A DNA stretch of 20,839 bases from Candidatus Proelusimicrobium excrementi (GTDB lineage: Bacteria > Elusimicrobiota > Elusimicrobia > Elusimicrobiales > Elusimicrobiaceae): contig CAKUBV010000011.1 in the NCBI GenBank assembly GCA_934643455.1, positions 1-20,839 on the forward strand, read 5' to 3'. Below, piece after piece: positions 6,620-14,247 of this stretch. The notes below the pieces were generated by a model, which had not been told where the DNA came from, did no database searches, and worked only from the letters and a program-made list of their open reading frames with translations. Made by a program: the position numbers and the translations under genes. Within the stretch, counting starts at the first letter, position 1. Each line of letters begins with the position of its first letter.

Positions 6620-6699
6620 ATATATGTATTAATTCTCTTTTTAATATTTTGTTTGCGCCGTGTCGTACGTCGGGGCGTTTTGTTAAAAAACGAAAACAG

Positions 6700-6727
6700 T
6701 TGACTTGTTTTTTTTTTTTGATAAATT
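6700..6727 (+). promoter_or_regulatory. Promoter with a poly-T spacer, cysteine-rich gene 2
   Basis: Same layout as the promoter at 300-327: TTGACT, a 16-nt spacer with twelve consecutive T, and TAAATT. The GTTTTGTT/ACGAAAAC dyad upstream is also the same. Confidence 0.55.
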
Positions 6728-6832
6728 TCCTCTATATTTCAGGCTGAAAAATCTGTGCCGTTCGTCGTTCTTCTTTATTTGCGTTAGTTGAGGTTTTTCG
6801 GCTTGAAGCAATCAAAAACGGAGGTAAAAAAT

Positions 6833-7636
6833 ATGGTTAGTATAAAGAGAAATCTAGGCTTATTTTTTATAAGAAGTTTAGTTTTTGTGAGTTTTATGGG
6901 ATTATGCTGTGCAGCTTACGCGGTAAAATGTACAAGCAGTCAGGCACCGTGTTGTGAAGGGAAGAAAATGTCATGCTGCCGGCATCCTGGGTATGACAGC
7001 AACGGCAAGGAGCTTTCTTACGACCTCAGCGAGTGTATGACTCCGATAAATCCGGGCGGCCCTATTGTAATAGACCCGATATACCCGATAGTGAAAGAGT
7101 GCACATCCGGGCAAAAGGAGTACAAACCCAGCGGTTCCTGCGGAACATCTGAAAGGACCTGCTGTTCAGACGGCACATGGAGCGACTGGGACGCTTTCTG
7201 CCTAATTACAACGACATGCCCGACATCAAGCAAACCCAAAACAAAAGAGTCATGTTACGGTGGATATAAATATAGATCCGTAACATGCAATAAGTCAACG
7301 AGTACATGGATAACCGGCCCGTGGGGGAAATGCGATTGCAGCGATTCCGCCTTTGAGAGTGTTCCCCTGTCGGAGGGCGGCACATGCTGTCAAAGAAAGG
7401 ACGGCACAGGGCCAAGGTGCGATACGGGACAAGAAATGGGACATACATGGGTCAAAGCCGGTACCAACTGCCGAAGCAAGGCGGAATGCGGATCTGGCTC
7501 ATGCAGCGGTAACTGCTCTACTCCAGGTTCCGAATGTACAACTTGGGTAAACAACGGTATGAGCGCAGTTGCACAGGGCTGTGCTCATTATGATACCGGC
7601 GACAGAGGTATTTGCCAAGCTTATTATTGTAGATAA
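6833..7636 (+). CDS. Secreted cysteine-rich modular protein, paralogue 2
   Basis: A 267-residue product. I chose the ATG at 6833 over an upstream TTG at 6788 because GGAGGT lies 8 nt before it and the signal peptide begins there, as in paralogue 1. The signal peptide (likely cut after AYA) and residues 16-120 are identical at DNA level to the gene at 433. From residue 121 the sequence is different: AFCLITTTCPTSSKP and on, with modules such as TWITGPWGKC and GSCSGNCSTPGSEC. The mature protein also has 27 cysteines despite its unrelated second half, which hints at a conserved disulfide budget. Function is unknown; export and disulfide bonding are the secure inferences. The gene is flanked by the same 5' and 3' elements as its paralogues. 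Confidence 0.8.
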   Translation: MVSIKRNLGLFFIRSLVFVSFMGLCCAAYAVKCTSSQAPCCEGKKMSCCRHPGYDSNGKELSYDLSECMTPINPGGPIVIDPIYPIVKECTSGQKEYKPSGSCGTSERTCCSDGTWSDWDAFCLITTTCPTSSKPKTKESCYGGYKYRSVTCNKSTSTWITGPWGKCDCSDSAFESVPLSEGGTCCQRKDGTGPRCDTGQEMGHTWVKAGTNCRSKAECGSGSCSGNCSTPGSECTTWVNNGMSAVAQGCAHYDTGDRGICQAYYCR

Positions 7637-7647
7637 TAATAAATTTC

Positions 7648-7682
7648 CCGGGATAAAACCCGGCTCTCAACTAACCGCCCCG
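7648..7682 (+). other. 3' structured element (hairpin plus invariant linker), copy 2
   Basis: Hairpin CCGGG-ATAAAA-CCCGG (7648-7663) is followed one base later by the linker TCTCAACTAACCGCCCCG (7665-7682), which leads into the terminator stem. Confidence 0.6.
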
Positions 7683-7709
7683 CCTTAGCTCAAGCCAAGG
7701 CGGGGTTTT
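7678..7709 (+). terminator. Rho-independent terminator of cysteine-rich gene 2
   Basis: CCCCGCCTT pairs with AAGGCGGGG and is followed by TTTT. Confidence 0.8.
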
Positions 7710-7786
7710 AAAATAACGGGAAGCAAAAATCAAACTTTAGGATTTGATAAAAAATTCTGTTTTGCTGGCAATAATTTTATAAGGGA

Positions 7787-7815
7787 TTAACTTGGGGGGA
7801 GAATAAAGGTATAAT
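7787..7815 (+). promoter_or_regulatory. Promoter of the aminotransferase-PEPCK-SWIB operon
   Basis: TTAACT (7787-7792), a 17-nt spacer and a consensus TATAAT (7810-7815). A start site near 7822 leaves a very short leader that begins at or near the AGAGG ribosome site. Confidence 0.6.
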
Positions 7816-7837
7816 GTAATAAAGAGGTTTAATCTAT

Positions 7838-9043
7838 ATGAAACTCAGCGATTTATCTTCCGTTATAGGCGATTCGCCTACTTTAAAATTAAACGCCAAA
7901 ACGGCGGCTTTGAAAAAGGAAGGTTTGCCCGTCATTCATTTGGGCGGCGGCGAGCCGGAAATCCCTGCGCCTTTAAGCGCGGTTGACGCAATAGTTAAAA
8001 AAGCGCAAAGCCGGAAAATAAAATATTCTCCTTCCACGGGTTCGCCGGAACTTAAAGCGGCTGTGGTTGACTACACCAAAAAGCATTACGGCGTAAGCTT
8101 GGAAAATAAAAACGTAATAGTTTCTTCAGGCGCGAAGCAGGCCATATATAATTTTCTTTTAAGCGTCGTAAACAAAGGCGACGAAGTAATCTTCCCGGTG
8201 CCTTATTGGGTAAGCTATCCCGATATGATAAGGCTTGTCGGCGGGGTGCCCGTGCCCGTAAAACCCAAAGAGGGTATACAAATAACTTTTGAGCAGCTTG
8301 CTTCTGCGGTTACTTCCAAAACAAAGGCGATAATGCTTAACAGCCCAAGCAATCCGGCCGGAGTACTGTTTGACGAAGATTTCGTAAAAAAGACGGTTGA
8401 GCTTTGCGAGAGCAAAAACATTTGGCTTATGACTGATGATATTTATCATCAGTTGGTTTTTGAGGGAGCAAAAGCGCCCAGCCCTTTTAAATATGCTAAG
8501 AATCCCGATAATATAGTGGCGGTTAACGGCGTATCAAAGCTTTACGGCCTTACCGGTTTAAGGATAGGCTGGGCCGTATCAACCAACAAAGAAGTTATCG
8601 CGGCCATGGGCAGAATGCAGGCTCAGACGACCTCTTGCAACAGTGCATTGTCGGAGGCAGGCGCGCTTGCCGCGCTGACGGGGCCGCAAGAAGTTGTAGA
8701 CGAATTGCGCAAAATTTTGGAAAATAATAGAAACGCGCTTTTAAGCGAACTTTCAAAGATAGAAGGTTTGAAAGTAACCGCGCCGAAAGGCACGTTCTAT
8801 TGTTTTGTTGATTTCAGCCGCTATAATAAAGACTCTCTGGCTTTATCGGCGTTTTTGCTTGATAAAGTTATGGTGTCCACGGTGCCTGGGGTGTCGTTCG
8901 GCCTTGAAGGTTACCTGCGGATAAGTTACTGCGCCGCCAGGGAAAATATTATAGAAGGTTTAAGAAGGATAAGGTGGGCTTTGGACAAAGCCGCGCCTGC
9001 CGAAATTAAAATCGGCGATAAAATTGTAAAAAAGGATTGGTAA
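7838..9043 (+). CDS. Class I pyridoxal-phosphate aminotransferase, probably aspartate aminotransferase
   Basis: The 401-residue protein has the type I fold motifs: NSPSNPAG, a TDDIYH aspartate region, and SKLYGLTGLRIGW, where K234 is the PLP-binding lysine. Near the C-terminus the arginine of YLRISY should bind the substrate carboxylate. Length fits the Ib aspartate aminotransferase group. The predicted reaction is aspartate plus 2-oxoglutarate to oxaloacetate plus glutamate, in the cytoplasm. The pckA ATG follows one base after the stop, so the two genes are translationally close and their products likely share oxaloacetate. Another amino acid as substrate cannot be ruled out. Confidence 0.85.
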   Translation: MKLSDLSSVIGDSPTLKLNAKTAALKKEGLPVIHLGGGEPEIPAPLSAVDAIVKKAQSRKIKYSPSTGSPELKAAVVDYTKKHYGVSLENKNVIVSSGAKQAIYNFLLSVVNKGDEVIFPVPYWVSYPDMIRLVGGVPVPVKPKEGIQITFEQLASAVTSKTKAIMLNSPSNPAGVLFDEDFVKKTVELCESKNIWLMTDDIYHQLVFEGAKAPSPFKYAKNPDNIVAVNGVSKLYGLTGLRIGWAVSTNKEVIAAMGRMQAQTTSCNSALSEAGALAALTGPQEVVDELRKILENNRNALLSELSKIEGLKVTAPKGTFYCFVDFSRYNKDSLALSAFLLDKVMVSTVPGVSFGLEGYLRISYCAARENIIEGLRRIRWALDKAAPAEIKIGDKIVKKDW

Positions 9044-9044
9044 A

Positions 9045-10667
9045 ATGAAAAAGATAAACCCTACCGCTTATCAGAGCAAATACGGTCTTGATAATTTAGG
9101 CATTAAAACGAATAAAACCGTATTTTGGAACCTTCCCGTAGAAGAGCTTTATGAAAAAGCCCTTGAAAAGAACGAAGGCAATATCACTTACGGCGGCCCC
9201 TTATGCGTTGAAACGGGCAAACTTACGGGCCGCGCCCCCAACGACAGATTTTTTGTCGAAACCGAAGACGTAAAAAATACGCTTTGGTGGCACAAAGGCA
9301 ACAAAGGCATCAGCGAAGCGCATTTTGACAGCCTTTTTAACAAAGCCTTGAAATATATGGAAAATATTGATCTTTTCGTCCGCGACGCTTACGTCGGTTC
9401 CGCCGAAGCTTCCAGGATGGCCATCCGCGTAATCAACGAATACGCCTGGCACAATATTTTCGCCAAAAATATGTTCATTGAACCCAAAGCCGAAGAAAAA
9501 ACTTCTATCGTGCCCGAATTTACGGTAATTTTCCTGCCGGGCCTCAAAGCCGATCCGGCCACCGACGGCACCGCTTCCGAAACGGCAATCCTCATCAACT
9601 TTAAAAAGAGAGTGGTCTTAATCGCTGGCAGCGCTTATGCCGGCGAATCCAAAAAATCCGTATTTACGGTAATGAACTACCTCTTGCCACTTAAAGGCGT
9701 TATGACGATGCACTGCTCCGCCAACGTCGGTTCCGACGGCGACAGCGCTTTGTTCTTTGGCCTTTCCGGCACGGGCAAAACCACCCTTTCCGCCGATCCG
9801 AAACGCGGCCTTATCGGCGATGACGAACACGGCTGGGATAATGACGGCGTATTCAACTTTGAAGGCGGCTGCTACGCTAAAGTAATCAAACTTTCCCAGG
9901 AAGCCGAACCTAAAATTTACTCCACGACGCACCGCTTCGGTACGATTTTGGAAAACGTCGTTTTTGACGACAACACCAGAAAGCTGGACTTGGACAGCGC
10001 CGCCATCACGGAAAATACGCGCGCTTCCTACCCGCTTACGTTCATCGACAACGCCGTTCCCAGCGAACGCGGACCTCACCCGAAGAACATCATCTTCCTT
10101 ACTTATGACGCTTTTGGCGTATTGCCGCCGATTTCAAGTCTTTCCAAAGAACAGGCCATGTATCAGTTTATGAGCGGTTACACCGCCAAAGTCGCCGGCA
10201 CGGAAAAAGGCGTAAAAGAACCTCAGCCGACTTTCAGCACCTGCTTCGGCGGGCCTTTCATGGCTTTGCATCCTTCCAAGTATGCCGAGCTTTTGAAAGA
10301 AAAAATGGAAAAACACAACGCCAAATGCTGGCTGGTTAACACCGGCTTGGTCGGCGGCCCTTACGGTATCGGCAGCAGGATCAGCATTAAGCATACCAGA
10401 GCTTTGCTCAACGCGGCTTTGGACGGCAAACTTAATGACGTAAAATTTGTAAAAGACGACGTATTCGGTTTTGAAATACCTACGGAATGCGAAGGCGTGC
10501 CTTCAGAAATATTGCAGCCTTCGGCCGCTTGGTCCGATAAGAACGAATATTACAAGAAATATAAAGAGCTCGCAGCGGCTTTCGTAAAGAACTTCGAAAA
10601 ATTCAAAGAAGGCTGCTCGGACGAGATTTTAAACGCTGCTCCCAAAGTGGAAGAGCTTGTAAAATAA
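9045..10667 (+). CDS. pckA: ATP-dependent phosphoenolpyruvate carboxykinase
   Basis: The 540-residue protein matches the ATP-type PEPCK family in length and motifs. It has P-loop GLSGTGKTT at residues 239-247, metal and phosphate motif GDDEHGW at 258-264, and the substrate-site stretch SAYAGESKKS upstream. It interconverts oxaloacetate plus ATP with PEP plus CO2 plus ADP. In fermenting anaerobes the enzyme may run in either direction. Sitting one base behind an aspartate aminotransferase, it could turn aspartate-derived oxaloacetate into PEP, or carboxylate PEP to make aspartate and ATP. The SWIB gene follows after 16 nt. The gene is full length and shows no anomalies. Confidence 0.95.
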   Translation: MKKINPTAYQSKYGLDNLGIKTNKTVFWNLPVEELYEKALEKNEGNITYGGPLCVETGKLTGRAPNDRFFVETEDVKNTLWWHKGNKGISEAHFDSLFNKALKYMENIDLFVRDAYVGSAEASRMAIRVINEYAWHNIFAKNMFIEPKAEEKTSIVPEFTVIFLPGLKADPATDGTASETAILINFKKRVVLIAGSAYAGESKKSVFTVMNYLLPLKGVMTMHCSANVGSDGDSALFFGLSGTGKTTLSADPKRGLIGDDEHGWDNDGVFNFEGGCYAKVIKLSQEAEPKIYSTTHRFGTILENVVFDDNTRKLDLDSAAITENTRASYPLTFIDNAVPSERGPHPKNIIFLTYDAFGVLPPISSLSKEQAMYQFMSGYTAKVAGTEKGVKEPQPTFSTCFGGPFMALHPSKYAELLKEKMEKHNAKCWLVNTGLVGGPYGIGSRISIKHTRALLNAALDGKLNDVKFVKDDVFGFEIPTECEGVPSEILQPSAAWSDKNEYYKKYKELAAAFVKNFEKFKEGCSDEILNAAPKVEELVK

Positions 10668-10683
10668 ACTAGGAGAATTGACA

Positions 10684-10938
10684 ATGGCAAAAGCAAATGC
10701 AAAATTTATGGCGCCTTTAACACCCAGCGCCGAACTCGCTAAGGTTACCGGTGCGGCCCCGCTTCCGAGAACCGAAGTGGTAAAAAAACTCTGGGACTAT
10801 ATTAAGAAACACAACCTTCAGGACAAAGCCAACAAACGCATGATCAACGCCGATGACGTTTTGAAACCGATTTTCGGCGGAAAAACGCAGATCAGCATGT
10901 TTGAGATGGCCGGCCTCGTAGGTAAACATCTTAAATAA
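10684..10938 (+). CDS. SWIB/MDM2-domain small protein
   Basis: An 84-residue protein made of almost nothing but a SWIB domain: LTPSAELAKV, then PRTEVVKKLWDYIKKHNLQD, then NADDVLKPIFGG. I chose the ATG at 10684 instead of the TTG at 10678 because AGGAG (10671-10675) is 8 nt before it. SWIB domains are best known in eukaryotic chromatin remodellers; stand-alone forms occur in chlamydiae and a range of other bacteria. The role here is unknown, though DNA or protein binding linked to chromosome structure or transcription is a reasonable guess. It is the last gene of the operon, before a strong terminator. Confidence 0.85.
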   Translation: MAKANAKFMAPLTPSAELAKVTGAAPLPRTEVVKKLWDYIKKHNLQDKANKRMINADDVLKPIFGGKTQISMFEMAGLVGKHLK

Positions 10939-10958
10939 GTTTGAAAGTTTTGCGATTC

Positions 10959-10990
10959 GGCCGGTACGTTTTACGCGTACCGGCCTTTTT
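10959..10990 (+). terminator. Terminator of the aminotransferase-PEPCK-SWIB operon
   Basis: GGCCGGTACG pairs perfectly with CGTACCGGCC (10 bp) and is followed by five T. Confidence 0.9.
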
Positions 10991-11071
10991 GTTTTAAAAA
11001 CAGCCGGATAACGGGGCGGGGAATTATACCGTAGGGTTTAACCACCGGCGTAATTTGATTAAAATCCGCCG

Positions 11072-11101
11072 TTGCCGGCAAGAATAAGAATCTTGTAAAA
11101 T
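11072..11101 (+). promoter_or_regulatory. Candidate cinA promoter giving a leaderless mRNA
   Basis: TTGCCG (11072-11077), an 18-nt spacer and TAAAAT (11096-11101). The cinA ATG is only 6 nt past the -10 box, so the predicted start site falls on or next to the ATG. No Shine-Dalgarno sequence is visible. Confidence 0.45.
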
Positions 11102-11107
11102 TAGTTT

Positions 11108-12340
11108 ATGAAAGCTTTTATAATAACGATAGGCGATGAAATTTTACTCGGCCAGATTTTAGACACCAATTCCCGTTTTATGTCCTCGGCATTGGCCGGC
11201 ATAGGCGTTGAAACTTTGAAAATGGTTTCGGTTTCGGATAAAAAAGAAGAGATAAAAAAAGCTCTTGAAGAGGGGTTTTCTTCTTCCGATTTGATACTTG
11301 TAAGCGGCGGGCTCGGCCCCACCAAAGACGATATCACCAAAGGCGTTTTGGCGGAGTTTTTCGGCTCGCAGCTGGTTTTTAACGAAGAAGTTTACGGCTG
11401 GGTTCGAGAATATTTCCGTGGCAAAGCTTCCGCTATGAACGAGTATAACAAAAGCCAAGCTTATTTGCCTTCCGCCTGTATTCCCATTAAAAACGAGAAA
11501 GGCACCGCCTGCGCCATGTGGTTTGAGCGCGAGGGGAAAGTTTTGGTTTCCATGCCCGGAGTCCCTTTTGAACTGGAAAATTTAATTTCTTCCGTAATTC
11601 TGCCGAGAATTAAGAGAACTTTTAAATGTTCCGAACTTGCTTATAAAATGCTGGGCGTTTATGATAAGCCCGAAGCAGAACTGGCTATGGTTTTATCCGC
11701 TTTTGAGGATGCTTTGCCTTCCGGCCTTTCTTTGGCTTATCTGCCGTCGCCGGGTTATATAAGGCTTAGGCTTACCGCCAAAGGAGCGGGGCTTGCCAAG
11801 CTGGATGACTGCTTTGAAAAACTGAAACAATCTTTGGGCGGGCTTAAATACGCAGTTATAAAAAGCGGGGATAACGCCGAATTGCTGGAAAGACTTTCTA
11901 AAATAGGCACGGTTGCCGCGGCGGAAAGCTGTACGGGCGGAAATATCTCGGCCATGATAACCGCAAGGCCGGGCGCGTCGGCTTATTATTTGGGCGGCGT
12001 TACGGCATATTCCAATGAGGTAAAAATAAGCGCGCTTGGCGTTAAAAGAGAAGCTTTGGAAAAGTACGGCGCGGTCAGTAAGGAGATTGCTTTGCAAATG
12101 GCCGAGGGTGTGCGCCGCCTTACGGGGGCGGATTGGGCAGTATCGACGACGGGTATAGCCGGGCCTTCGGGCGGCAGTGCGGAAAAGCCTGTCGGTACAG
12201 TTTGGATAGCGGTCAGCGGGCGCTGCGGCGCAAAGGCGGAAAAGTTTTGCTTTTCCGCAGTGCGTGAGCGAAATATAGGTAAAGCGTCTTTAACGGCTTT
12301 GCAAATGATGGTTGATTTTGCTGAAGAAAACAGACCGTAA
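11108..12340 (+). CDS. cinA: CinA-family protein, putative nicotinamide-nucleotide amidase
   Basis: The 410-residue protein has the full two-domain CinA layout. The N-terminal molybdopterin-binding-like domain starts with IGDEILLGQILDTNS and contains SGGLGPTKDD. The C-terminal amidase domain holds AAESCTGG, with the predicted nucleophilic serine, and STTGIAGPSGG. The family deamidates nicotinamide mononucleotide for NAD recycling, and the N-terminal domain can act as an ADP-ribose pyrophosphatase. The start is fixed because the protein begins exactly where CinA proteins normally begin, even though no ribosome site precedes it. It is a single gene between a terminator upstream and tRNA-Val downstream. 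Confidence 0.92.
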   Translation: MKAFIITIGDEILLGQILDTNSRFMSSALAGIGVETLKMVSVSDKKEEIKKALEEGFSSSDLILVSGGLGPTKDDITKGVLAEFFGSQLVFNEEVYGWVREYFRGKASAMNEYNKSQAYLPSACIPIKNEKGTACAMWFEREGKVLVSMPGVPFELENLISSVILPRIKRTFKCSELAYKMLGVYDKPEAELAMVLSAFEDALPSGLSLAYLPSPGYIRLRLTAKGAGLAKLDDCFEKLKQSLGGLKYAVIKSGDNAELLERLSKIGTVAAAESCTGGNISAMITARPGASAYYLGGVTAYSNEVKISALGVKREALEKYGAVSKEIALQMAEGVRRLTGADWAVSTTGIAGPSGGSAEKPVGTVWIAVSGRCGAKAEKFCFSAVRERNIGKASLTALQMMVDFAEENRP

Positions 12341-12415
12341 AAAGGGGAAAGTCATGAAAATGCGGTGCCTAAGCCGCCGTATTGTAGACAAATATGACTT
12401 TTTTTGATAAAATAT

Positions 12416-12437
12416 TTGAGTAGTAATTGAGTAGTAA
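12416..12437 (+). repeat. 11-bp tandem duplication upstream of tRNA-Val
   Basis: TTGAGTAGTAA occurs twice back to back, ending 13 nt before the tRNA. It may be part of the tRNA promoter region; I could not place convincing -35 and -10 boxes with normal spacing. Confidence 0.6.
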
Positions 12438-12450
12438 TAAAACCCTTTAG

Positions 12451-12527
12451 GGGCTGATAGCTCAACTGGTTAGAGCGTCCGCCTTACACGCGGAAGGTTG
12501 TAGGTTCGAGTCCTATTCGGCCCACCA
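12451..12527 (+). tRNA. tRNA-Val (anticodon TAC), CCA encoded
   Basis: The cloverleaf is complete. Acceptor GGGCTGA (12451-12457) pairs with TCGGCCC (12517-12523) with one G-T pair. The D arm is AGCTCAACTGGTTAGAGC, the anticodon loop is CTTACAC with anticodon TAC, and the T loop is GGTTCGAGTCC. Discriminator A is followed by an encoded CCA. No intron or neighbouring tRNA is present. Confidence 0.95.
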
Positions 12528-12531
12528 TTTT

Positions 12532-12560
12532 AAAACACCCTGTAAAGGGTGTTTTTTTTT
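12532..12560 (+). terminator. Terminator of tRNA-Val
   Basis: AACACCC pairs with GGGTGTT around a TGTAAA loop, followed by a long T run. Confidence 0.85.
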
Positions 12561-12655
12561 GGGTATTTTTACTCGGTCTAAGTTGAGTTATCTCGGCTAG
12601 CAAGCTTTCGTAGTTAGCTTGATTTCTTTTGACTCGTGTCAAGTTCTATTCCAAT

Positions 12656-12803
12656 GGCTAGCATTTTTTAATATTTGGGTAAATTTTGATTTTTTTGCCG
12701 TTTCGCATACTGCGGCATACTGCGCGCCCTTTGGACGCATCACTCTTAGTATCGCTCACGACAAAGAAAATAAAAATTTCCTCCAAATCTGAAAAACCAC
12801 GCC
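12656..12803. repeat. Long imperfect palindrome, copy 4
   Basis: Begins GGCTAGC and ends CCACGCC. The inner arms TAAATTTTGATTTT and AAAATAAAAATTT pair with one mismatch. The loop sequence (CATACTGCGGCATACTGCGC and beyond) differs from copies 1-3. Confidence 0.65.
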
Positions 12804-12865
12804 GGTTGCGCTCTCTCGCACTGCTGAAATTCCGCGTCTATTTCATTCTCTAATACTCATTTAAT

Positions 12866-12926
12866 GTAGGTCAGGTTTTACCTGACAAAGGGAATTCCTT
12901 TTAACGTCAGGCGGAGCCTGACCTAC
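12866..12926 (+). repeat. REPIN-like inverted pair of REP hairpins, copy 4
   Basis: The left hairpin (12866-12886) has loop TTTTA. The right hairpin (12906-12926) has stem GTCAGG/CCTGAC around CGGAG and ends in CTAC. They are 19 nt apart. It is the only full REPIN here without the AT block before it. Confidence 0.8.
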
Positions 12927-12973
12927 GTTTAACTTATTTCTAACTCTTATAATTATTTCTCTTTTCTTAAAAA

Positions 12974-13045
12974 TTTCTTCTTTATATTCCAATATATAAA
13001 CTTATTCGGTCGTAAAATGATTCCATAACTTTTTTATCAATTAAT
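12974..13045 (+). repeat. AT-rich conserved block preceding a REPIN, copy 4
   Basis: Identical to 85-156 except at three adjacent bases near the end (148-150). It abuts the REP hairpin at 13046. Confidence 0.75.
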
Positions 13046-13109
13046 GTAGGTCAGGTTTTACCTGACAAATGGAAAATTCCTTTTTAACGTCAGGCAAAGC
13101 CTGACCTAC
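13046..13109 (+). repeat. REPIN-like inverted pair of REP hairpins, copy 5
   Basis: The left hairpin (13046-13066) has loop TTTTA. The right hairpin (13089-13109) has stem GTCAGG/CCTGAC around CAAAG and ends in CTAC. The spacer is 22 nt. Confidence 0.8.
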
Positions 13110-13196
13110 TTTTTACTTAGCTGCCTTTTAATATTCCTTTTTCCATTTTTTGCGCCGTGTAGTACGTCGTGGCGTTTTGTTAAAATCATAAAACAG

Positions 13197-13224
13197 TTGA
13201 CTTGGTTTTTTTTTTTGATAAATT
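13197..13224 (+). promoter_or_regulatory. Promoter with a poly-T spacer, cysteine-rich gene 3
   Basis: TTGACT (13197-13202) and TAAATT (13219-13224) are again 16 nt apart, but the spacer reads TGG plus eleven T where the other two copies have TG plus twelve T. Spacing is therefore kept despite a different tract length. Confidence 0.55.
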
Positions 13225-13317
13225 TCCTCTATATTTTGGCCTGCAAAGTGTGAGATCTCTTTGTTTTATCTAAGGTTAGTTTTAGCGGGCTGATTGATAT
13301 TAAAGGAGGGAAAAAAG

Positions 13318-14235
13318 ATGCTAAAGAATAAAGTTTTCTTAAAGGCTTGTTTTTCTTTGACTTTCTGTTTTATTTGTGTCGCCTCTTATGGAGAAACTTG
13401 CAGCAATATCGGGAATATTCAGTACAAAGCAAACGGCACTTGCGATACCGCTCAAAGGACTTGTTGCGAATACGGAGAGTATTCTGAATGGGATAGGTCT
13501 TGCAAAGAGGCTTGTCCTTCTTCTTGTAATAATGGGTATACAAGGACTGATAAAGAGTATGGATATTATTCAGAATGTTGCCAATGTGCGAATCCTAAGA
13601 AACTTATAACAGTCAGAGAACCGGGAACTGGAAATGTCGTTTTTCTCTGTGTTTGTTCCAATAGTGATAATGAGAGTTCTTGCACTTCAAATGGCGGAAC
13701 TTGGTCAAGTGATGTCTGCAGCTGTACTTGTAATAATACATCCCAACAAAAAAACTGCACATTAGAAGGGGTTTATACGGACAACCAAAACCGCCCGGGA
13801 ACTTGGAATCCTAATACTTGTTCTTGTACATGTCCAAATGATTCCACCTTGGCTGCCGGAAAATGCCACTGCAATGGCTCTTCAAAGTGGAATTCTGCAC
13901 AAAAAAAATGCGTTTGTAATTTAAGCAGCTGCAGAGAAAGCGGCGCAACATTGGACAGTGACAAATGTGTATGCAATTGCCATGATGGTTACAAATACAA
14001 GGATTCTAATAGCACTCAATTCTTACGTCGAAAATGTCAGAACGGCATAGTGGTTACTTATTGGGATAGCATAGTTAAAGGCTGCCATAAAGCATGCTTC
14101 GTCGACTCAACTTTGGGCGGGTATTTTGTTTCACATCCATATAACTGTGATTCTTCCCCTATTGACCACTGTTTCCATACAGGAGGGACTCCGCGATGTA
14201 GAGTCAATAGCTATATTGGGTGCACTTATTCATAA
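13318..14235 (+). CDS. Secreted cysteine-rich modular protein, paralogue 3
   Basis: A 305-residue product. I placed the start at the ATG at 13318, because AAAGGAGGG lies 7 nt before it and the signal peptide begins there; an upstream TTG at 13294 would lack this. The signal peptide ends near ASYG. The mature protein has about 35 cysteines. Its first module (GTCDTAQRTCCEYGEYSEWD) is clearly related to the GSCGTSERTCCSDGTWSDWD module of paralogues 1 and 2. Later come repeated CxCxC modules such as DVCSCTC, NTCSCTC, KKCVC and DKCVCNC. DNA similarity to the other two genes is low, so this is an older relative. The flanking promoter, REPINs and 3' element are shared. Export and disulfide bonding are likely; the role is unknown. 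Confidence 0.8.
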   Translation: MLKNKVFLKACFSLTFCFICVASYGETCSNIGNIQYKANGTCDTAQRTCCEYGEYSEWDRSCKEACPSSCNNGYTRTDKEYGYYSECCQCANPKKLITVREPGTGNVVFLCVCSNSDNESSCTSNGGTWSSDVCSCTCNNTSQQKNCTLEGVYTDNQNRPGTWNPNTCSCTCPNDSTLAAGKCHCNGSSKWNSAQKKCVCNLSSCRESGATLDSDKCVCNCHDGYKYKDSNSTQFLRRKCQNGIVVTYWDSIVKGCHKACFVDSTLGGYFVSHPYNCDSSPIDHCFHTGGTPRCRVNSYIGCTYS

Positions 14236-14247
14236 TTATGATTGATT

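Larger units (their letters stand above)
5629..6832. other. 1.2-kb non-coding repeat-dense interval
   Basis: I see no plausible gene. In order the interval holds a half copy of the long-palindrome flank (GGCTAGC at 5663), a full palindrome (5719-5853), an AT block and REPIN (5946-6077), a truncated palindrome (about 6087-6200), a full palindrome (6248-6376), and a second AT block and REPIN (6487-6619). It ends with the promoter of the next cysteine-rich gene. No transposase or site-specific recombinase gene is present. Confidence 0.75.
12561..13317. other. Non-coding repeat interval between tRNA-Val and cysteine-rich gene 3
   Basis: No gene is visible. It holds a half copy of the palindrome flank (ACTCGGTCTAAG, GGCTAGC at 12595), a full palindrome (12656-12803), two REPINs (12866-12926 and 13046-13109) around a 119-bp segment, and the promoter and leader of the gene at 13318. 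Bases 12890-13036 are identical to the first 147 bases of the window. Confidence 0.75.

Noticed and set aside
5629..6832. Decayed insertion sequence
   Set aside because: No transposase fragment is readable in any frame. The repeats are short hairpin families, not IS ends.
433..7636. Diversity-generating retroelement acting on the cysteine-rich genes
   Set aside because: There is no reverse transcriptase or template repeat in the window, and variation is a clean switch of whole halves, not scattered adenine-specific changes.
12354..12407. Tiny open frame (MKMRCLSRRIVDKYDFF) after cinA with an AGGGGA-like site upstream
   Set aside because: Only 17 codons, the ribosome site is weak, and nothing conserved supports it. 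It lies in the leader of tRNA-Val.
157..13109. CRISPR array made of the repeated GTAGGTCAGG units
   Set aside because: The units are inverted pairs, not evenly spaced direct repeats with unique spacers, and no cas genes are present.
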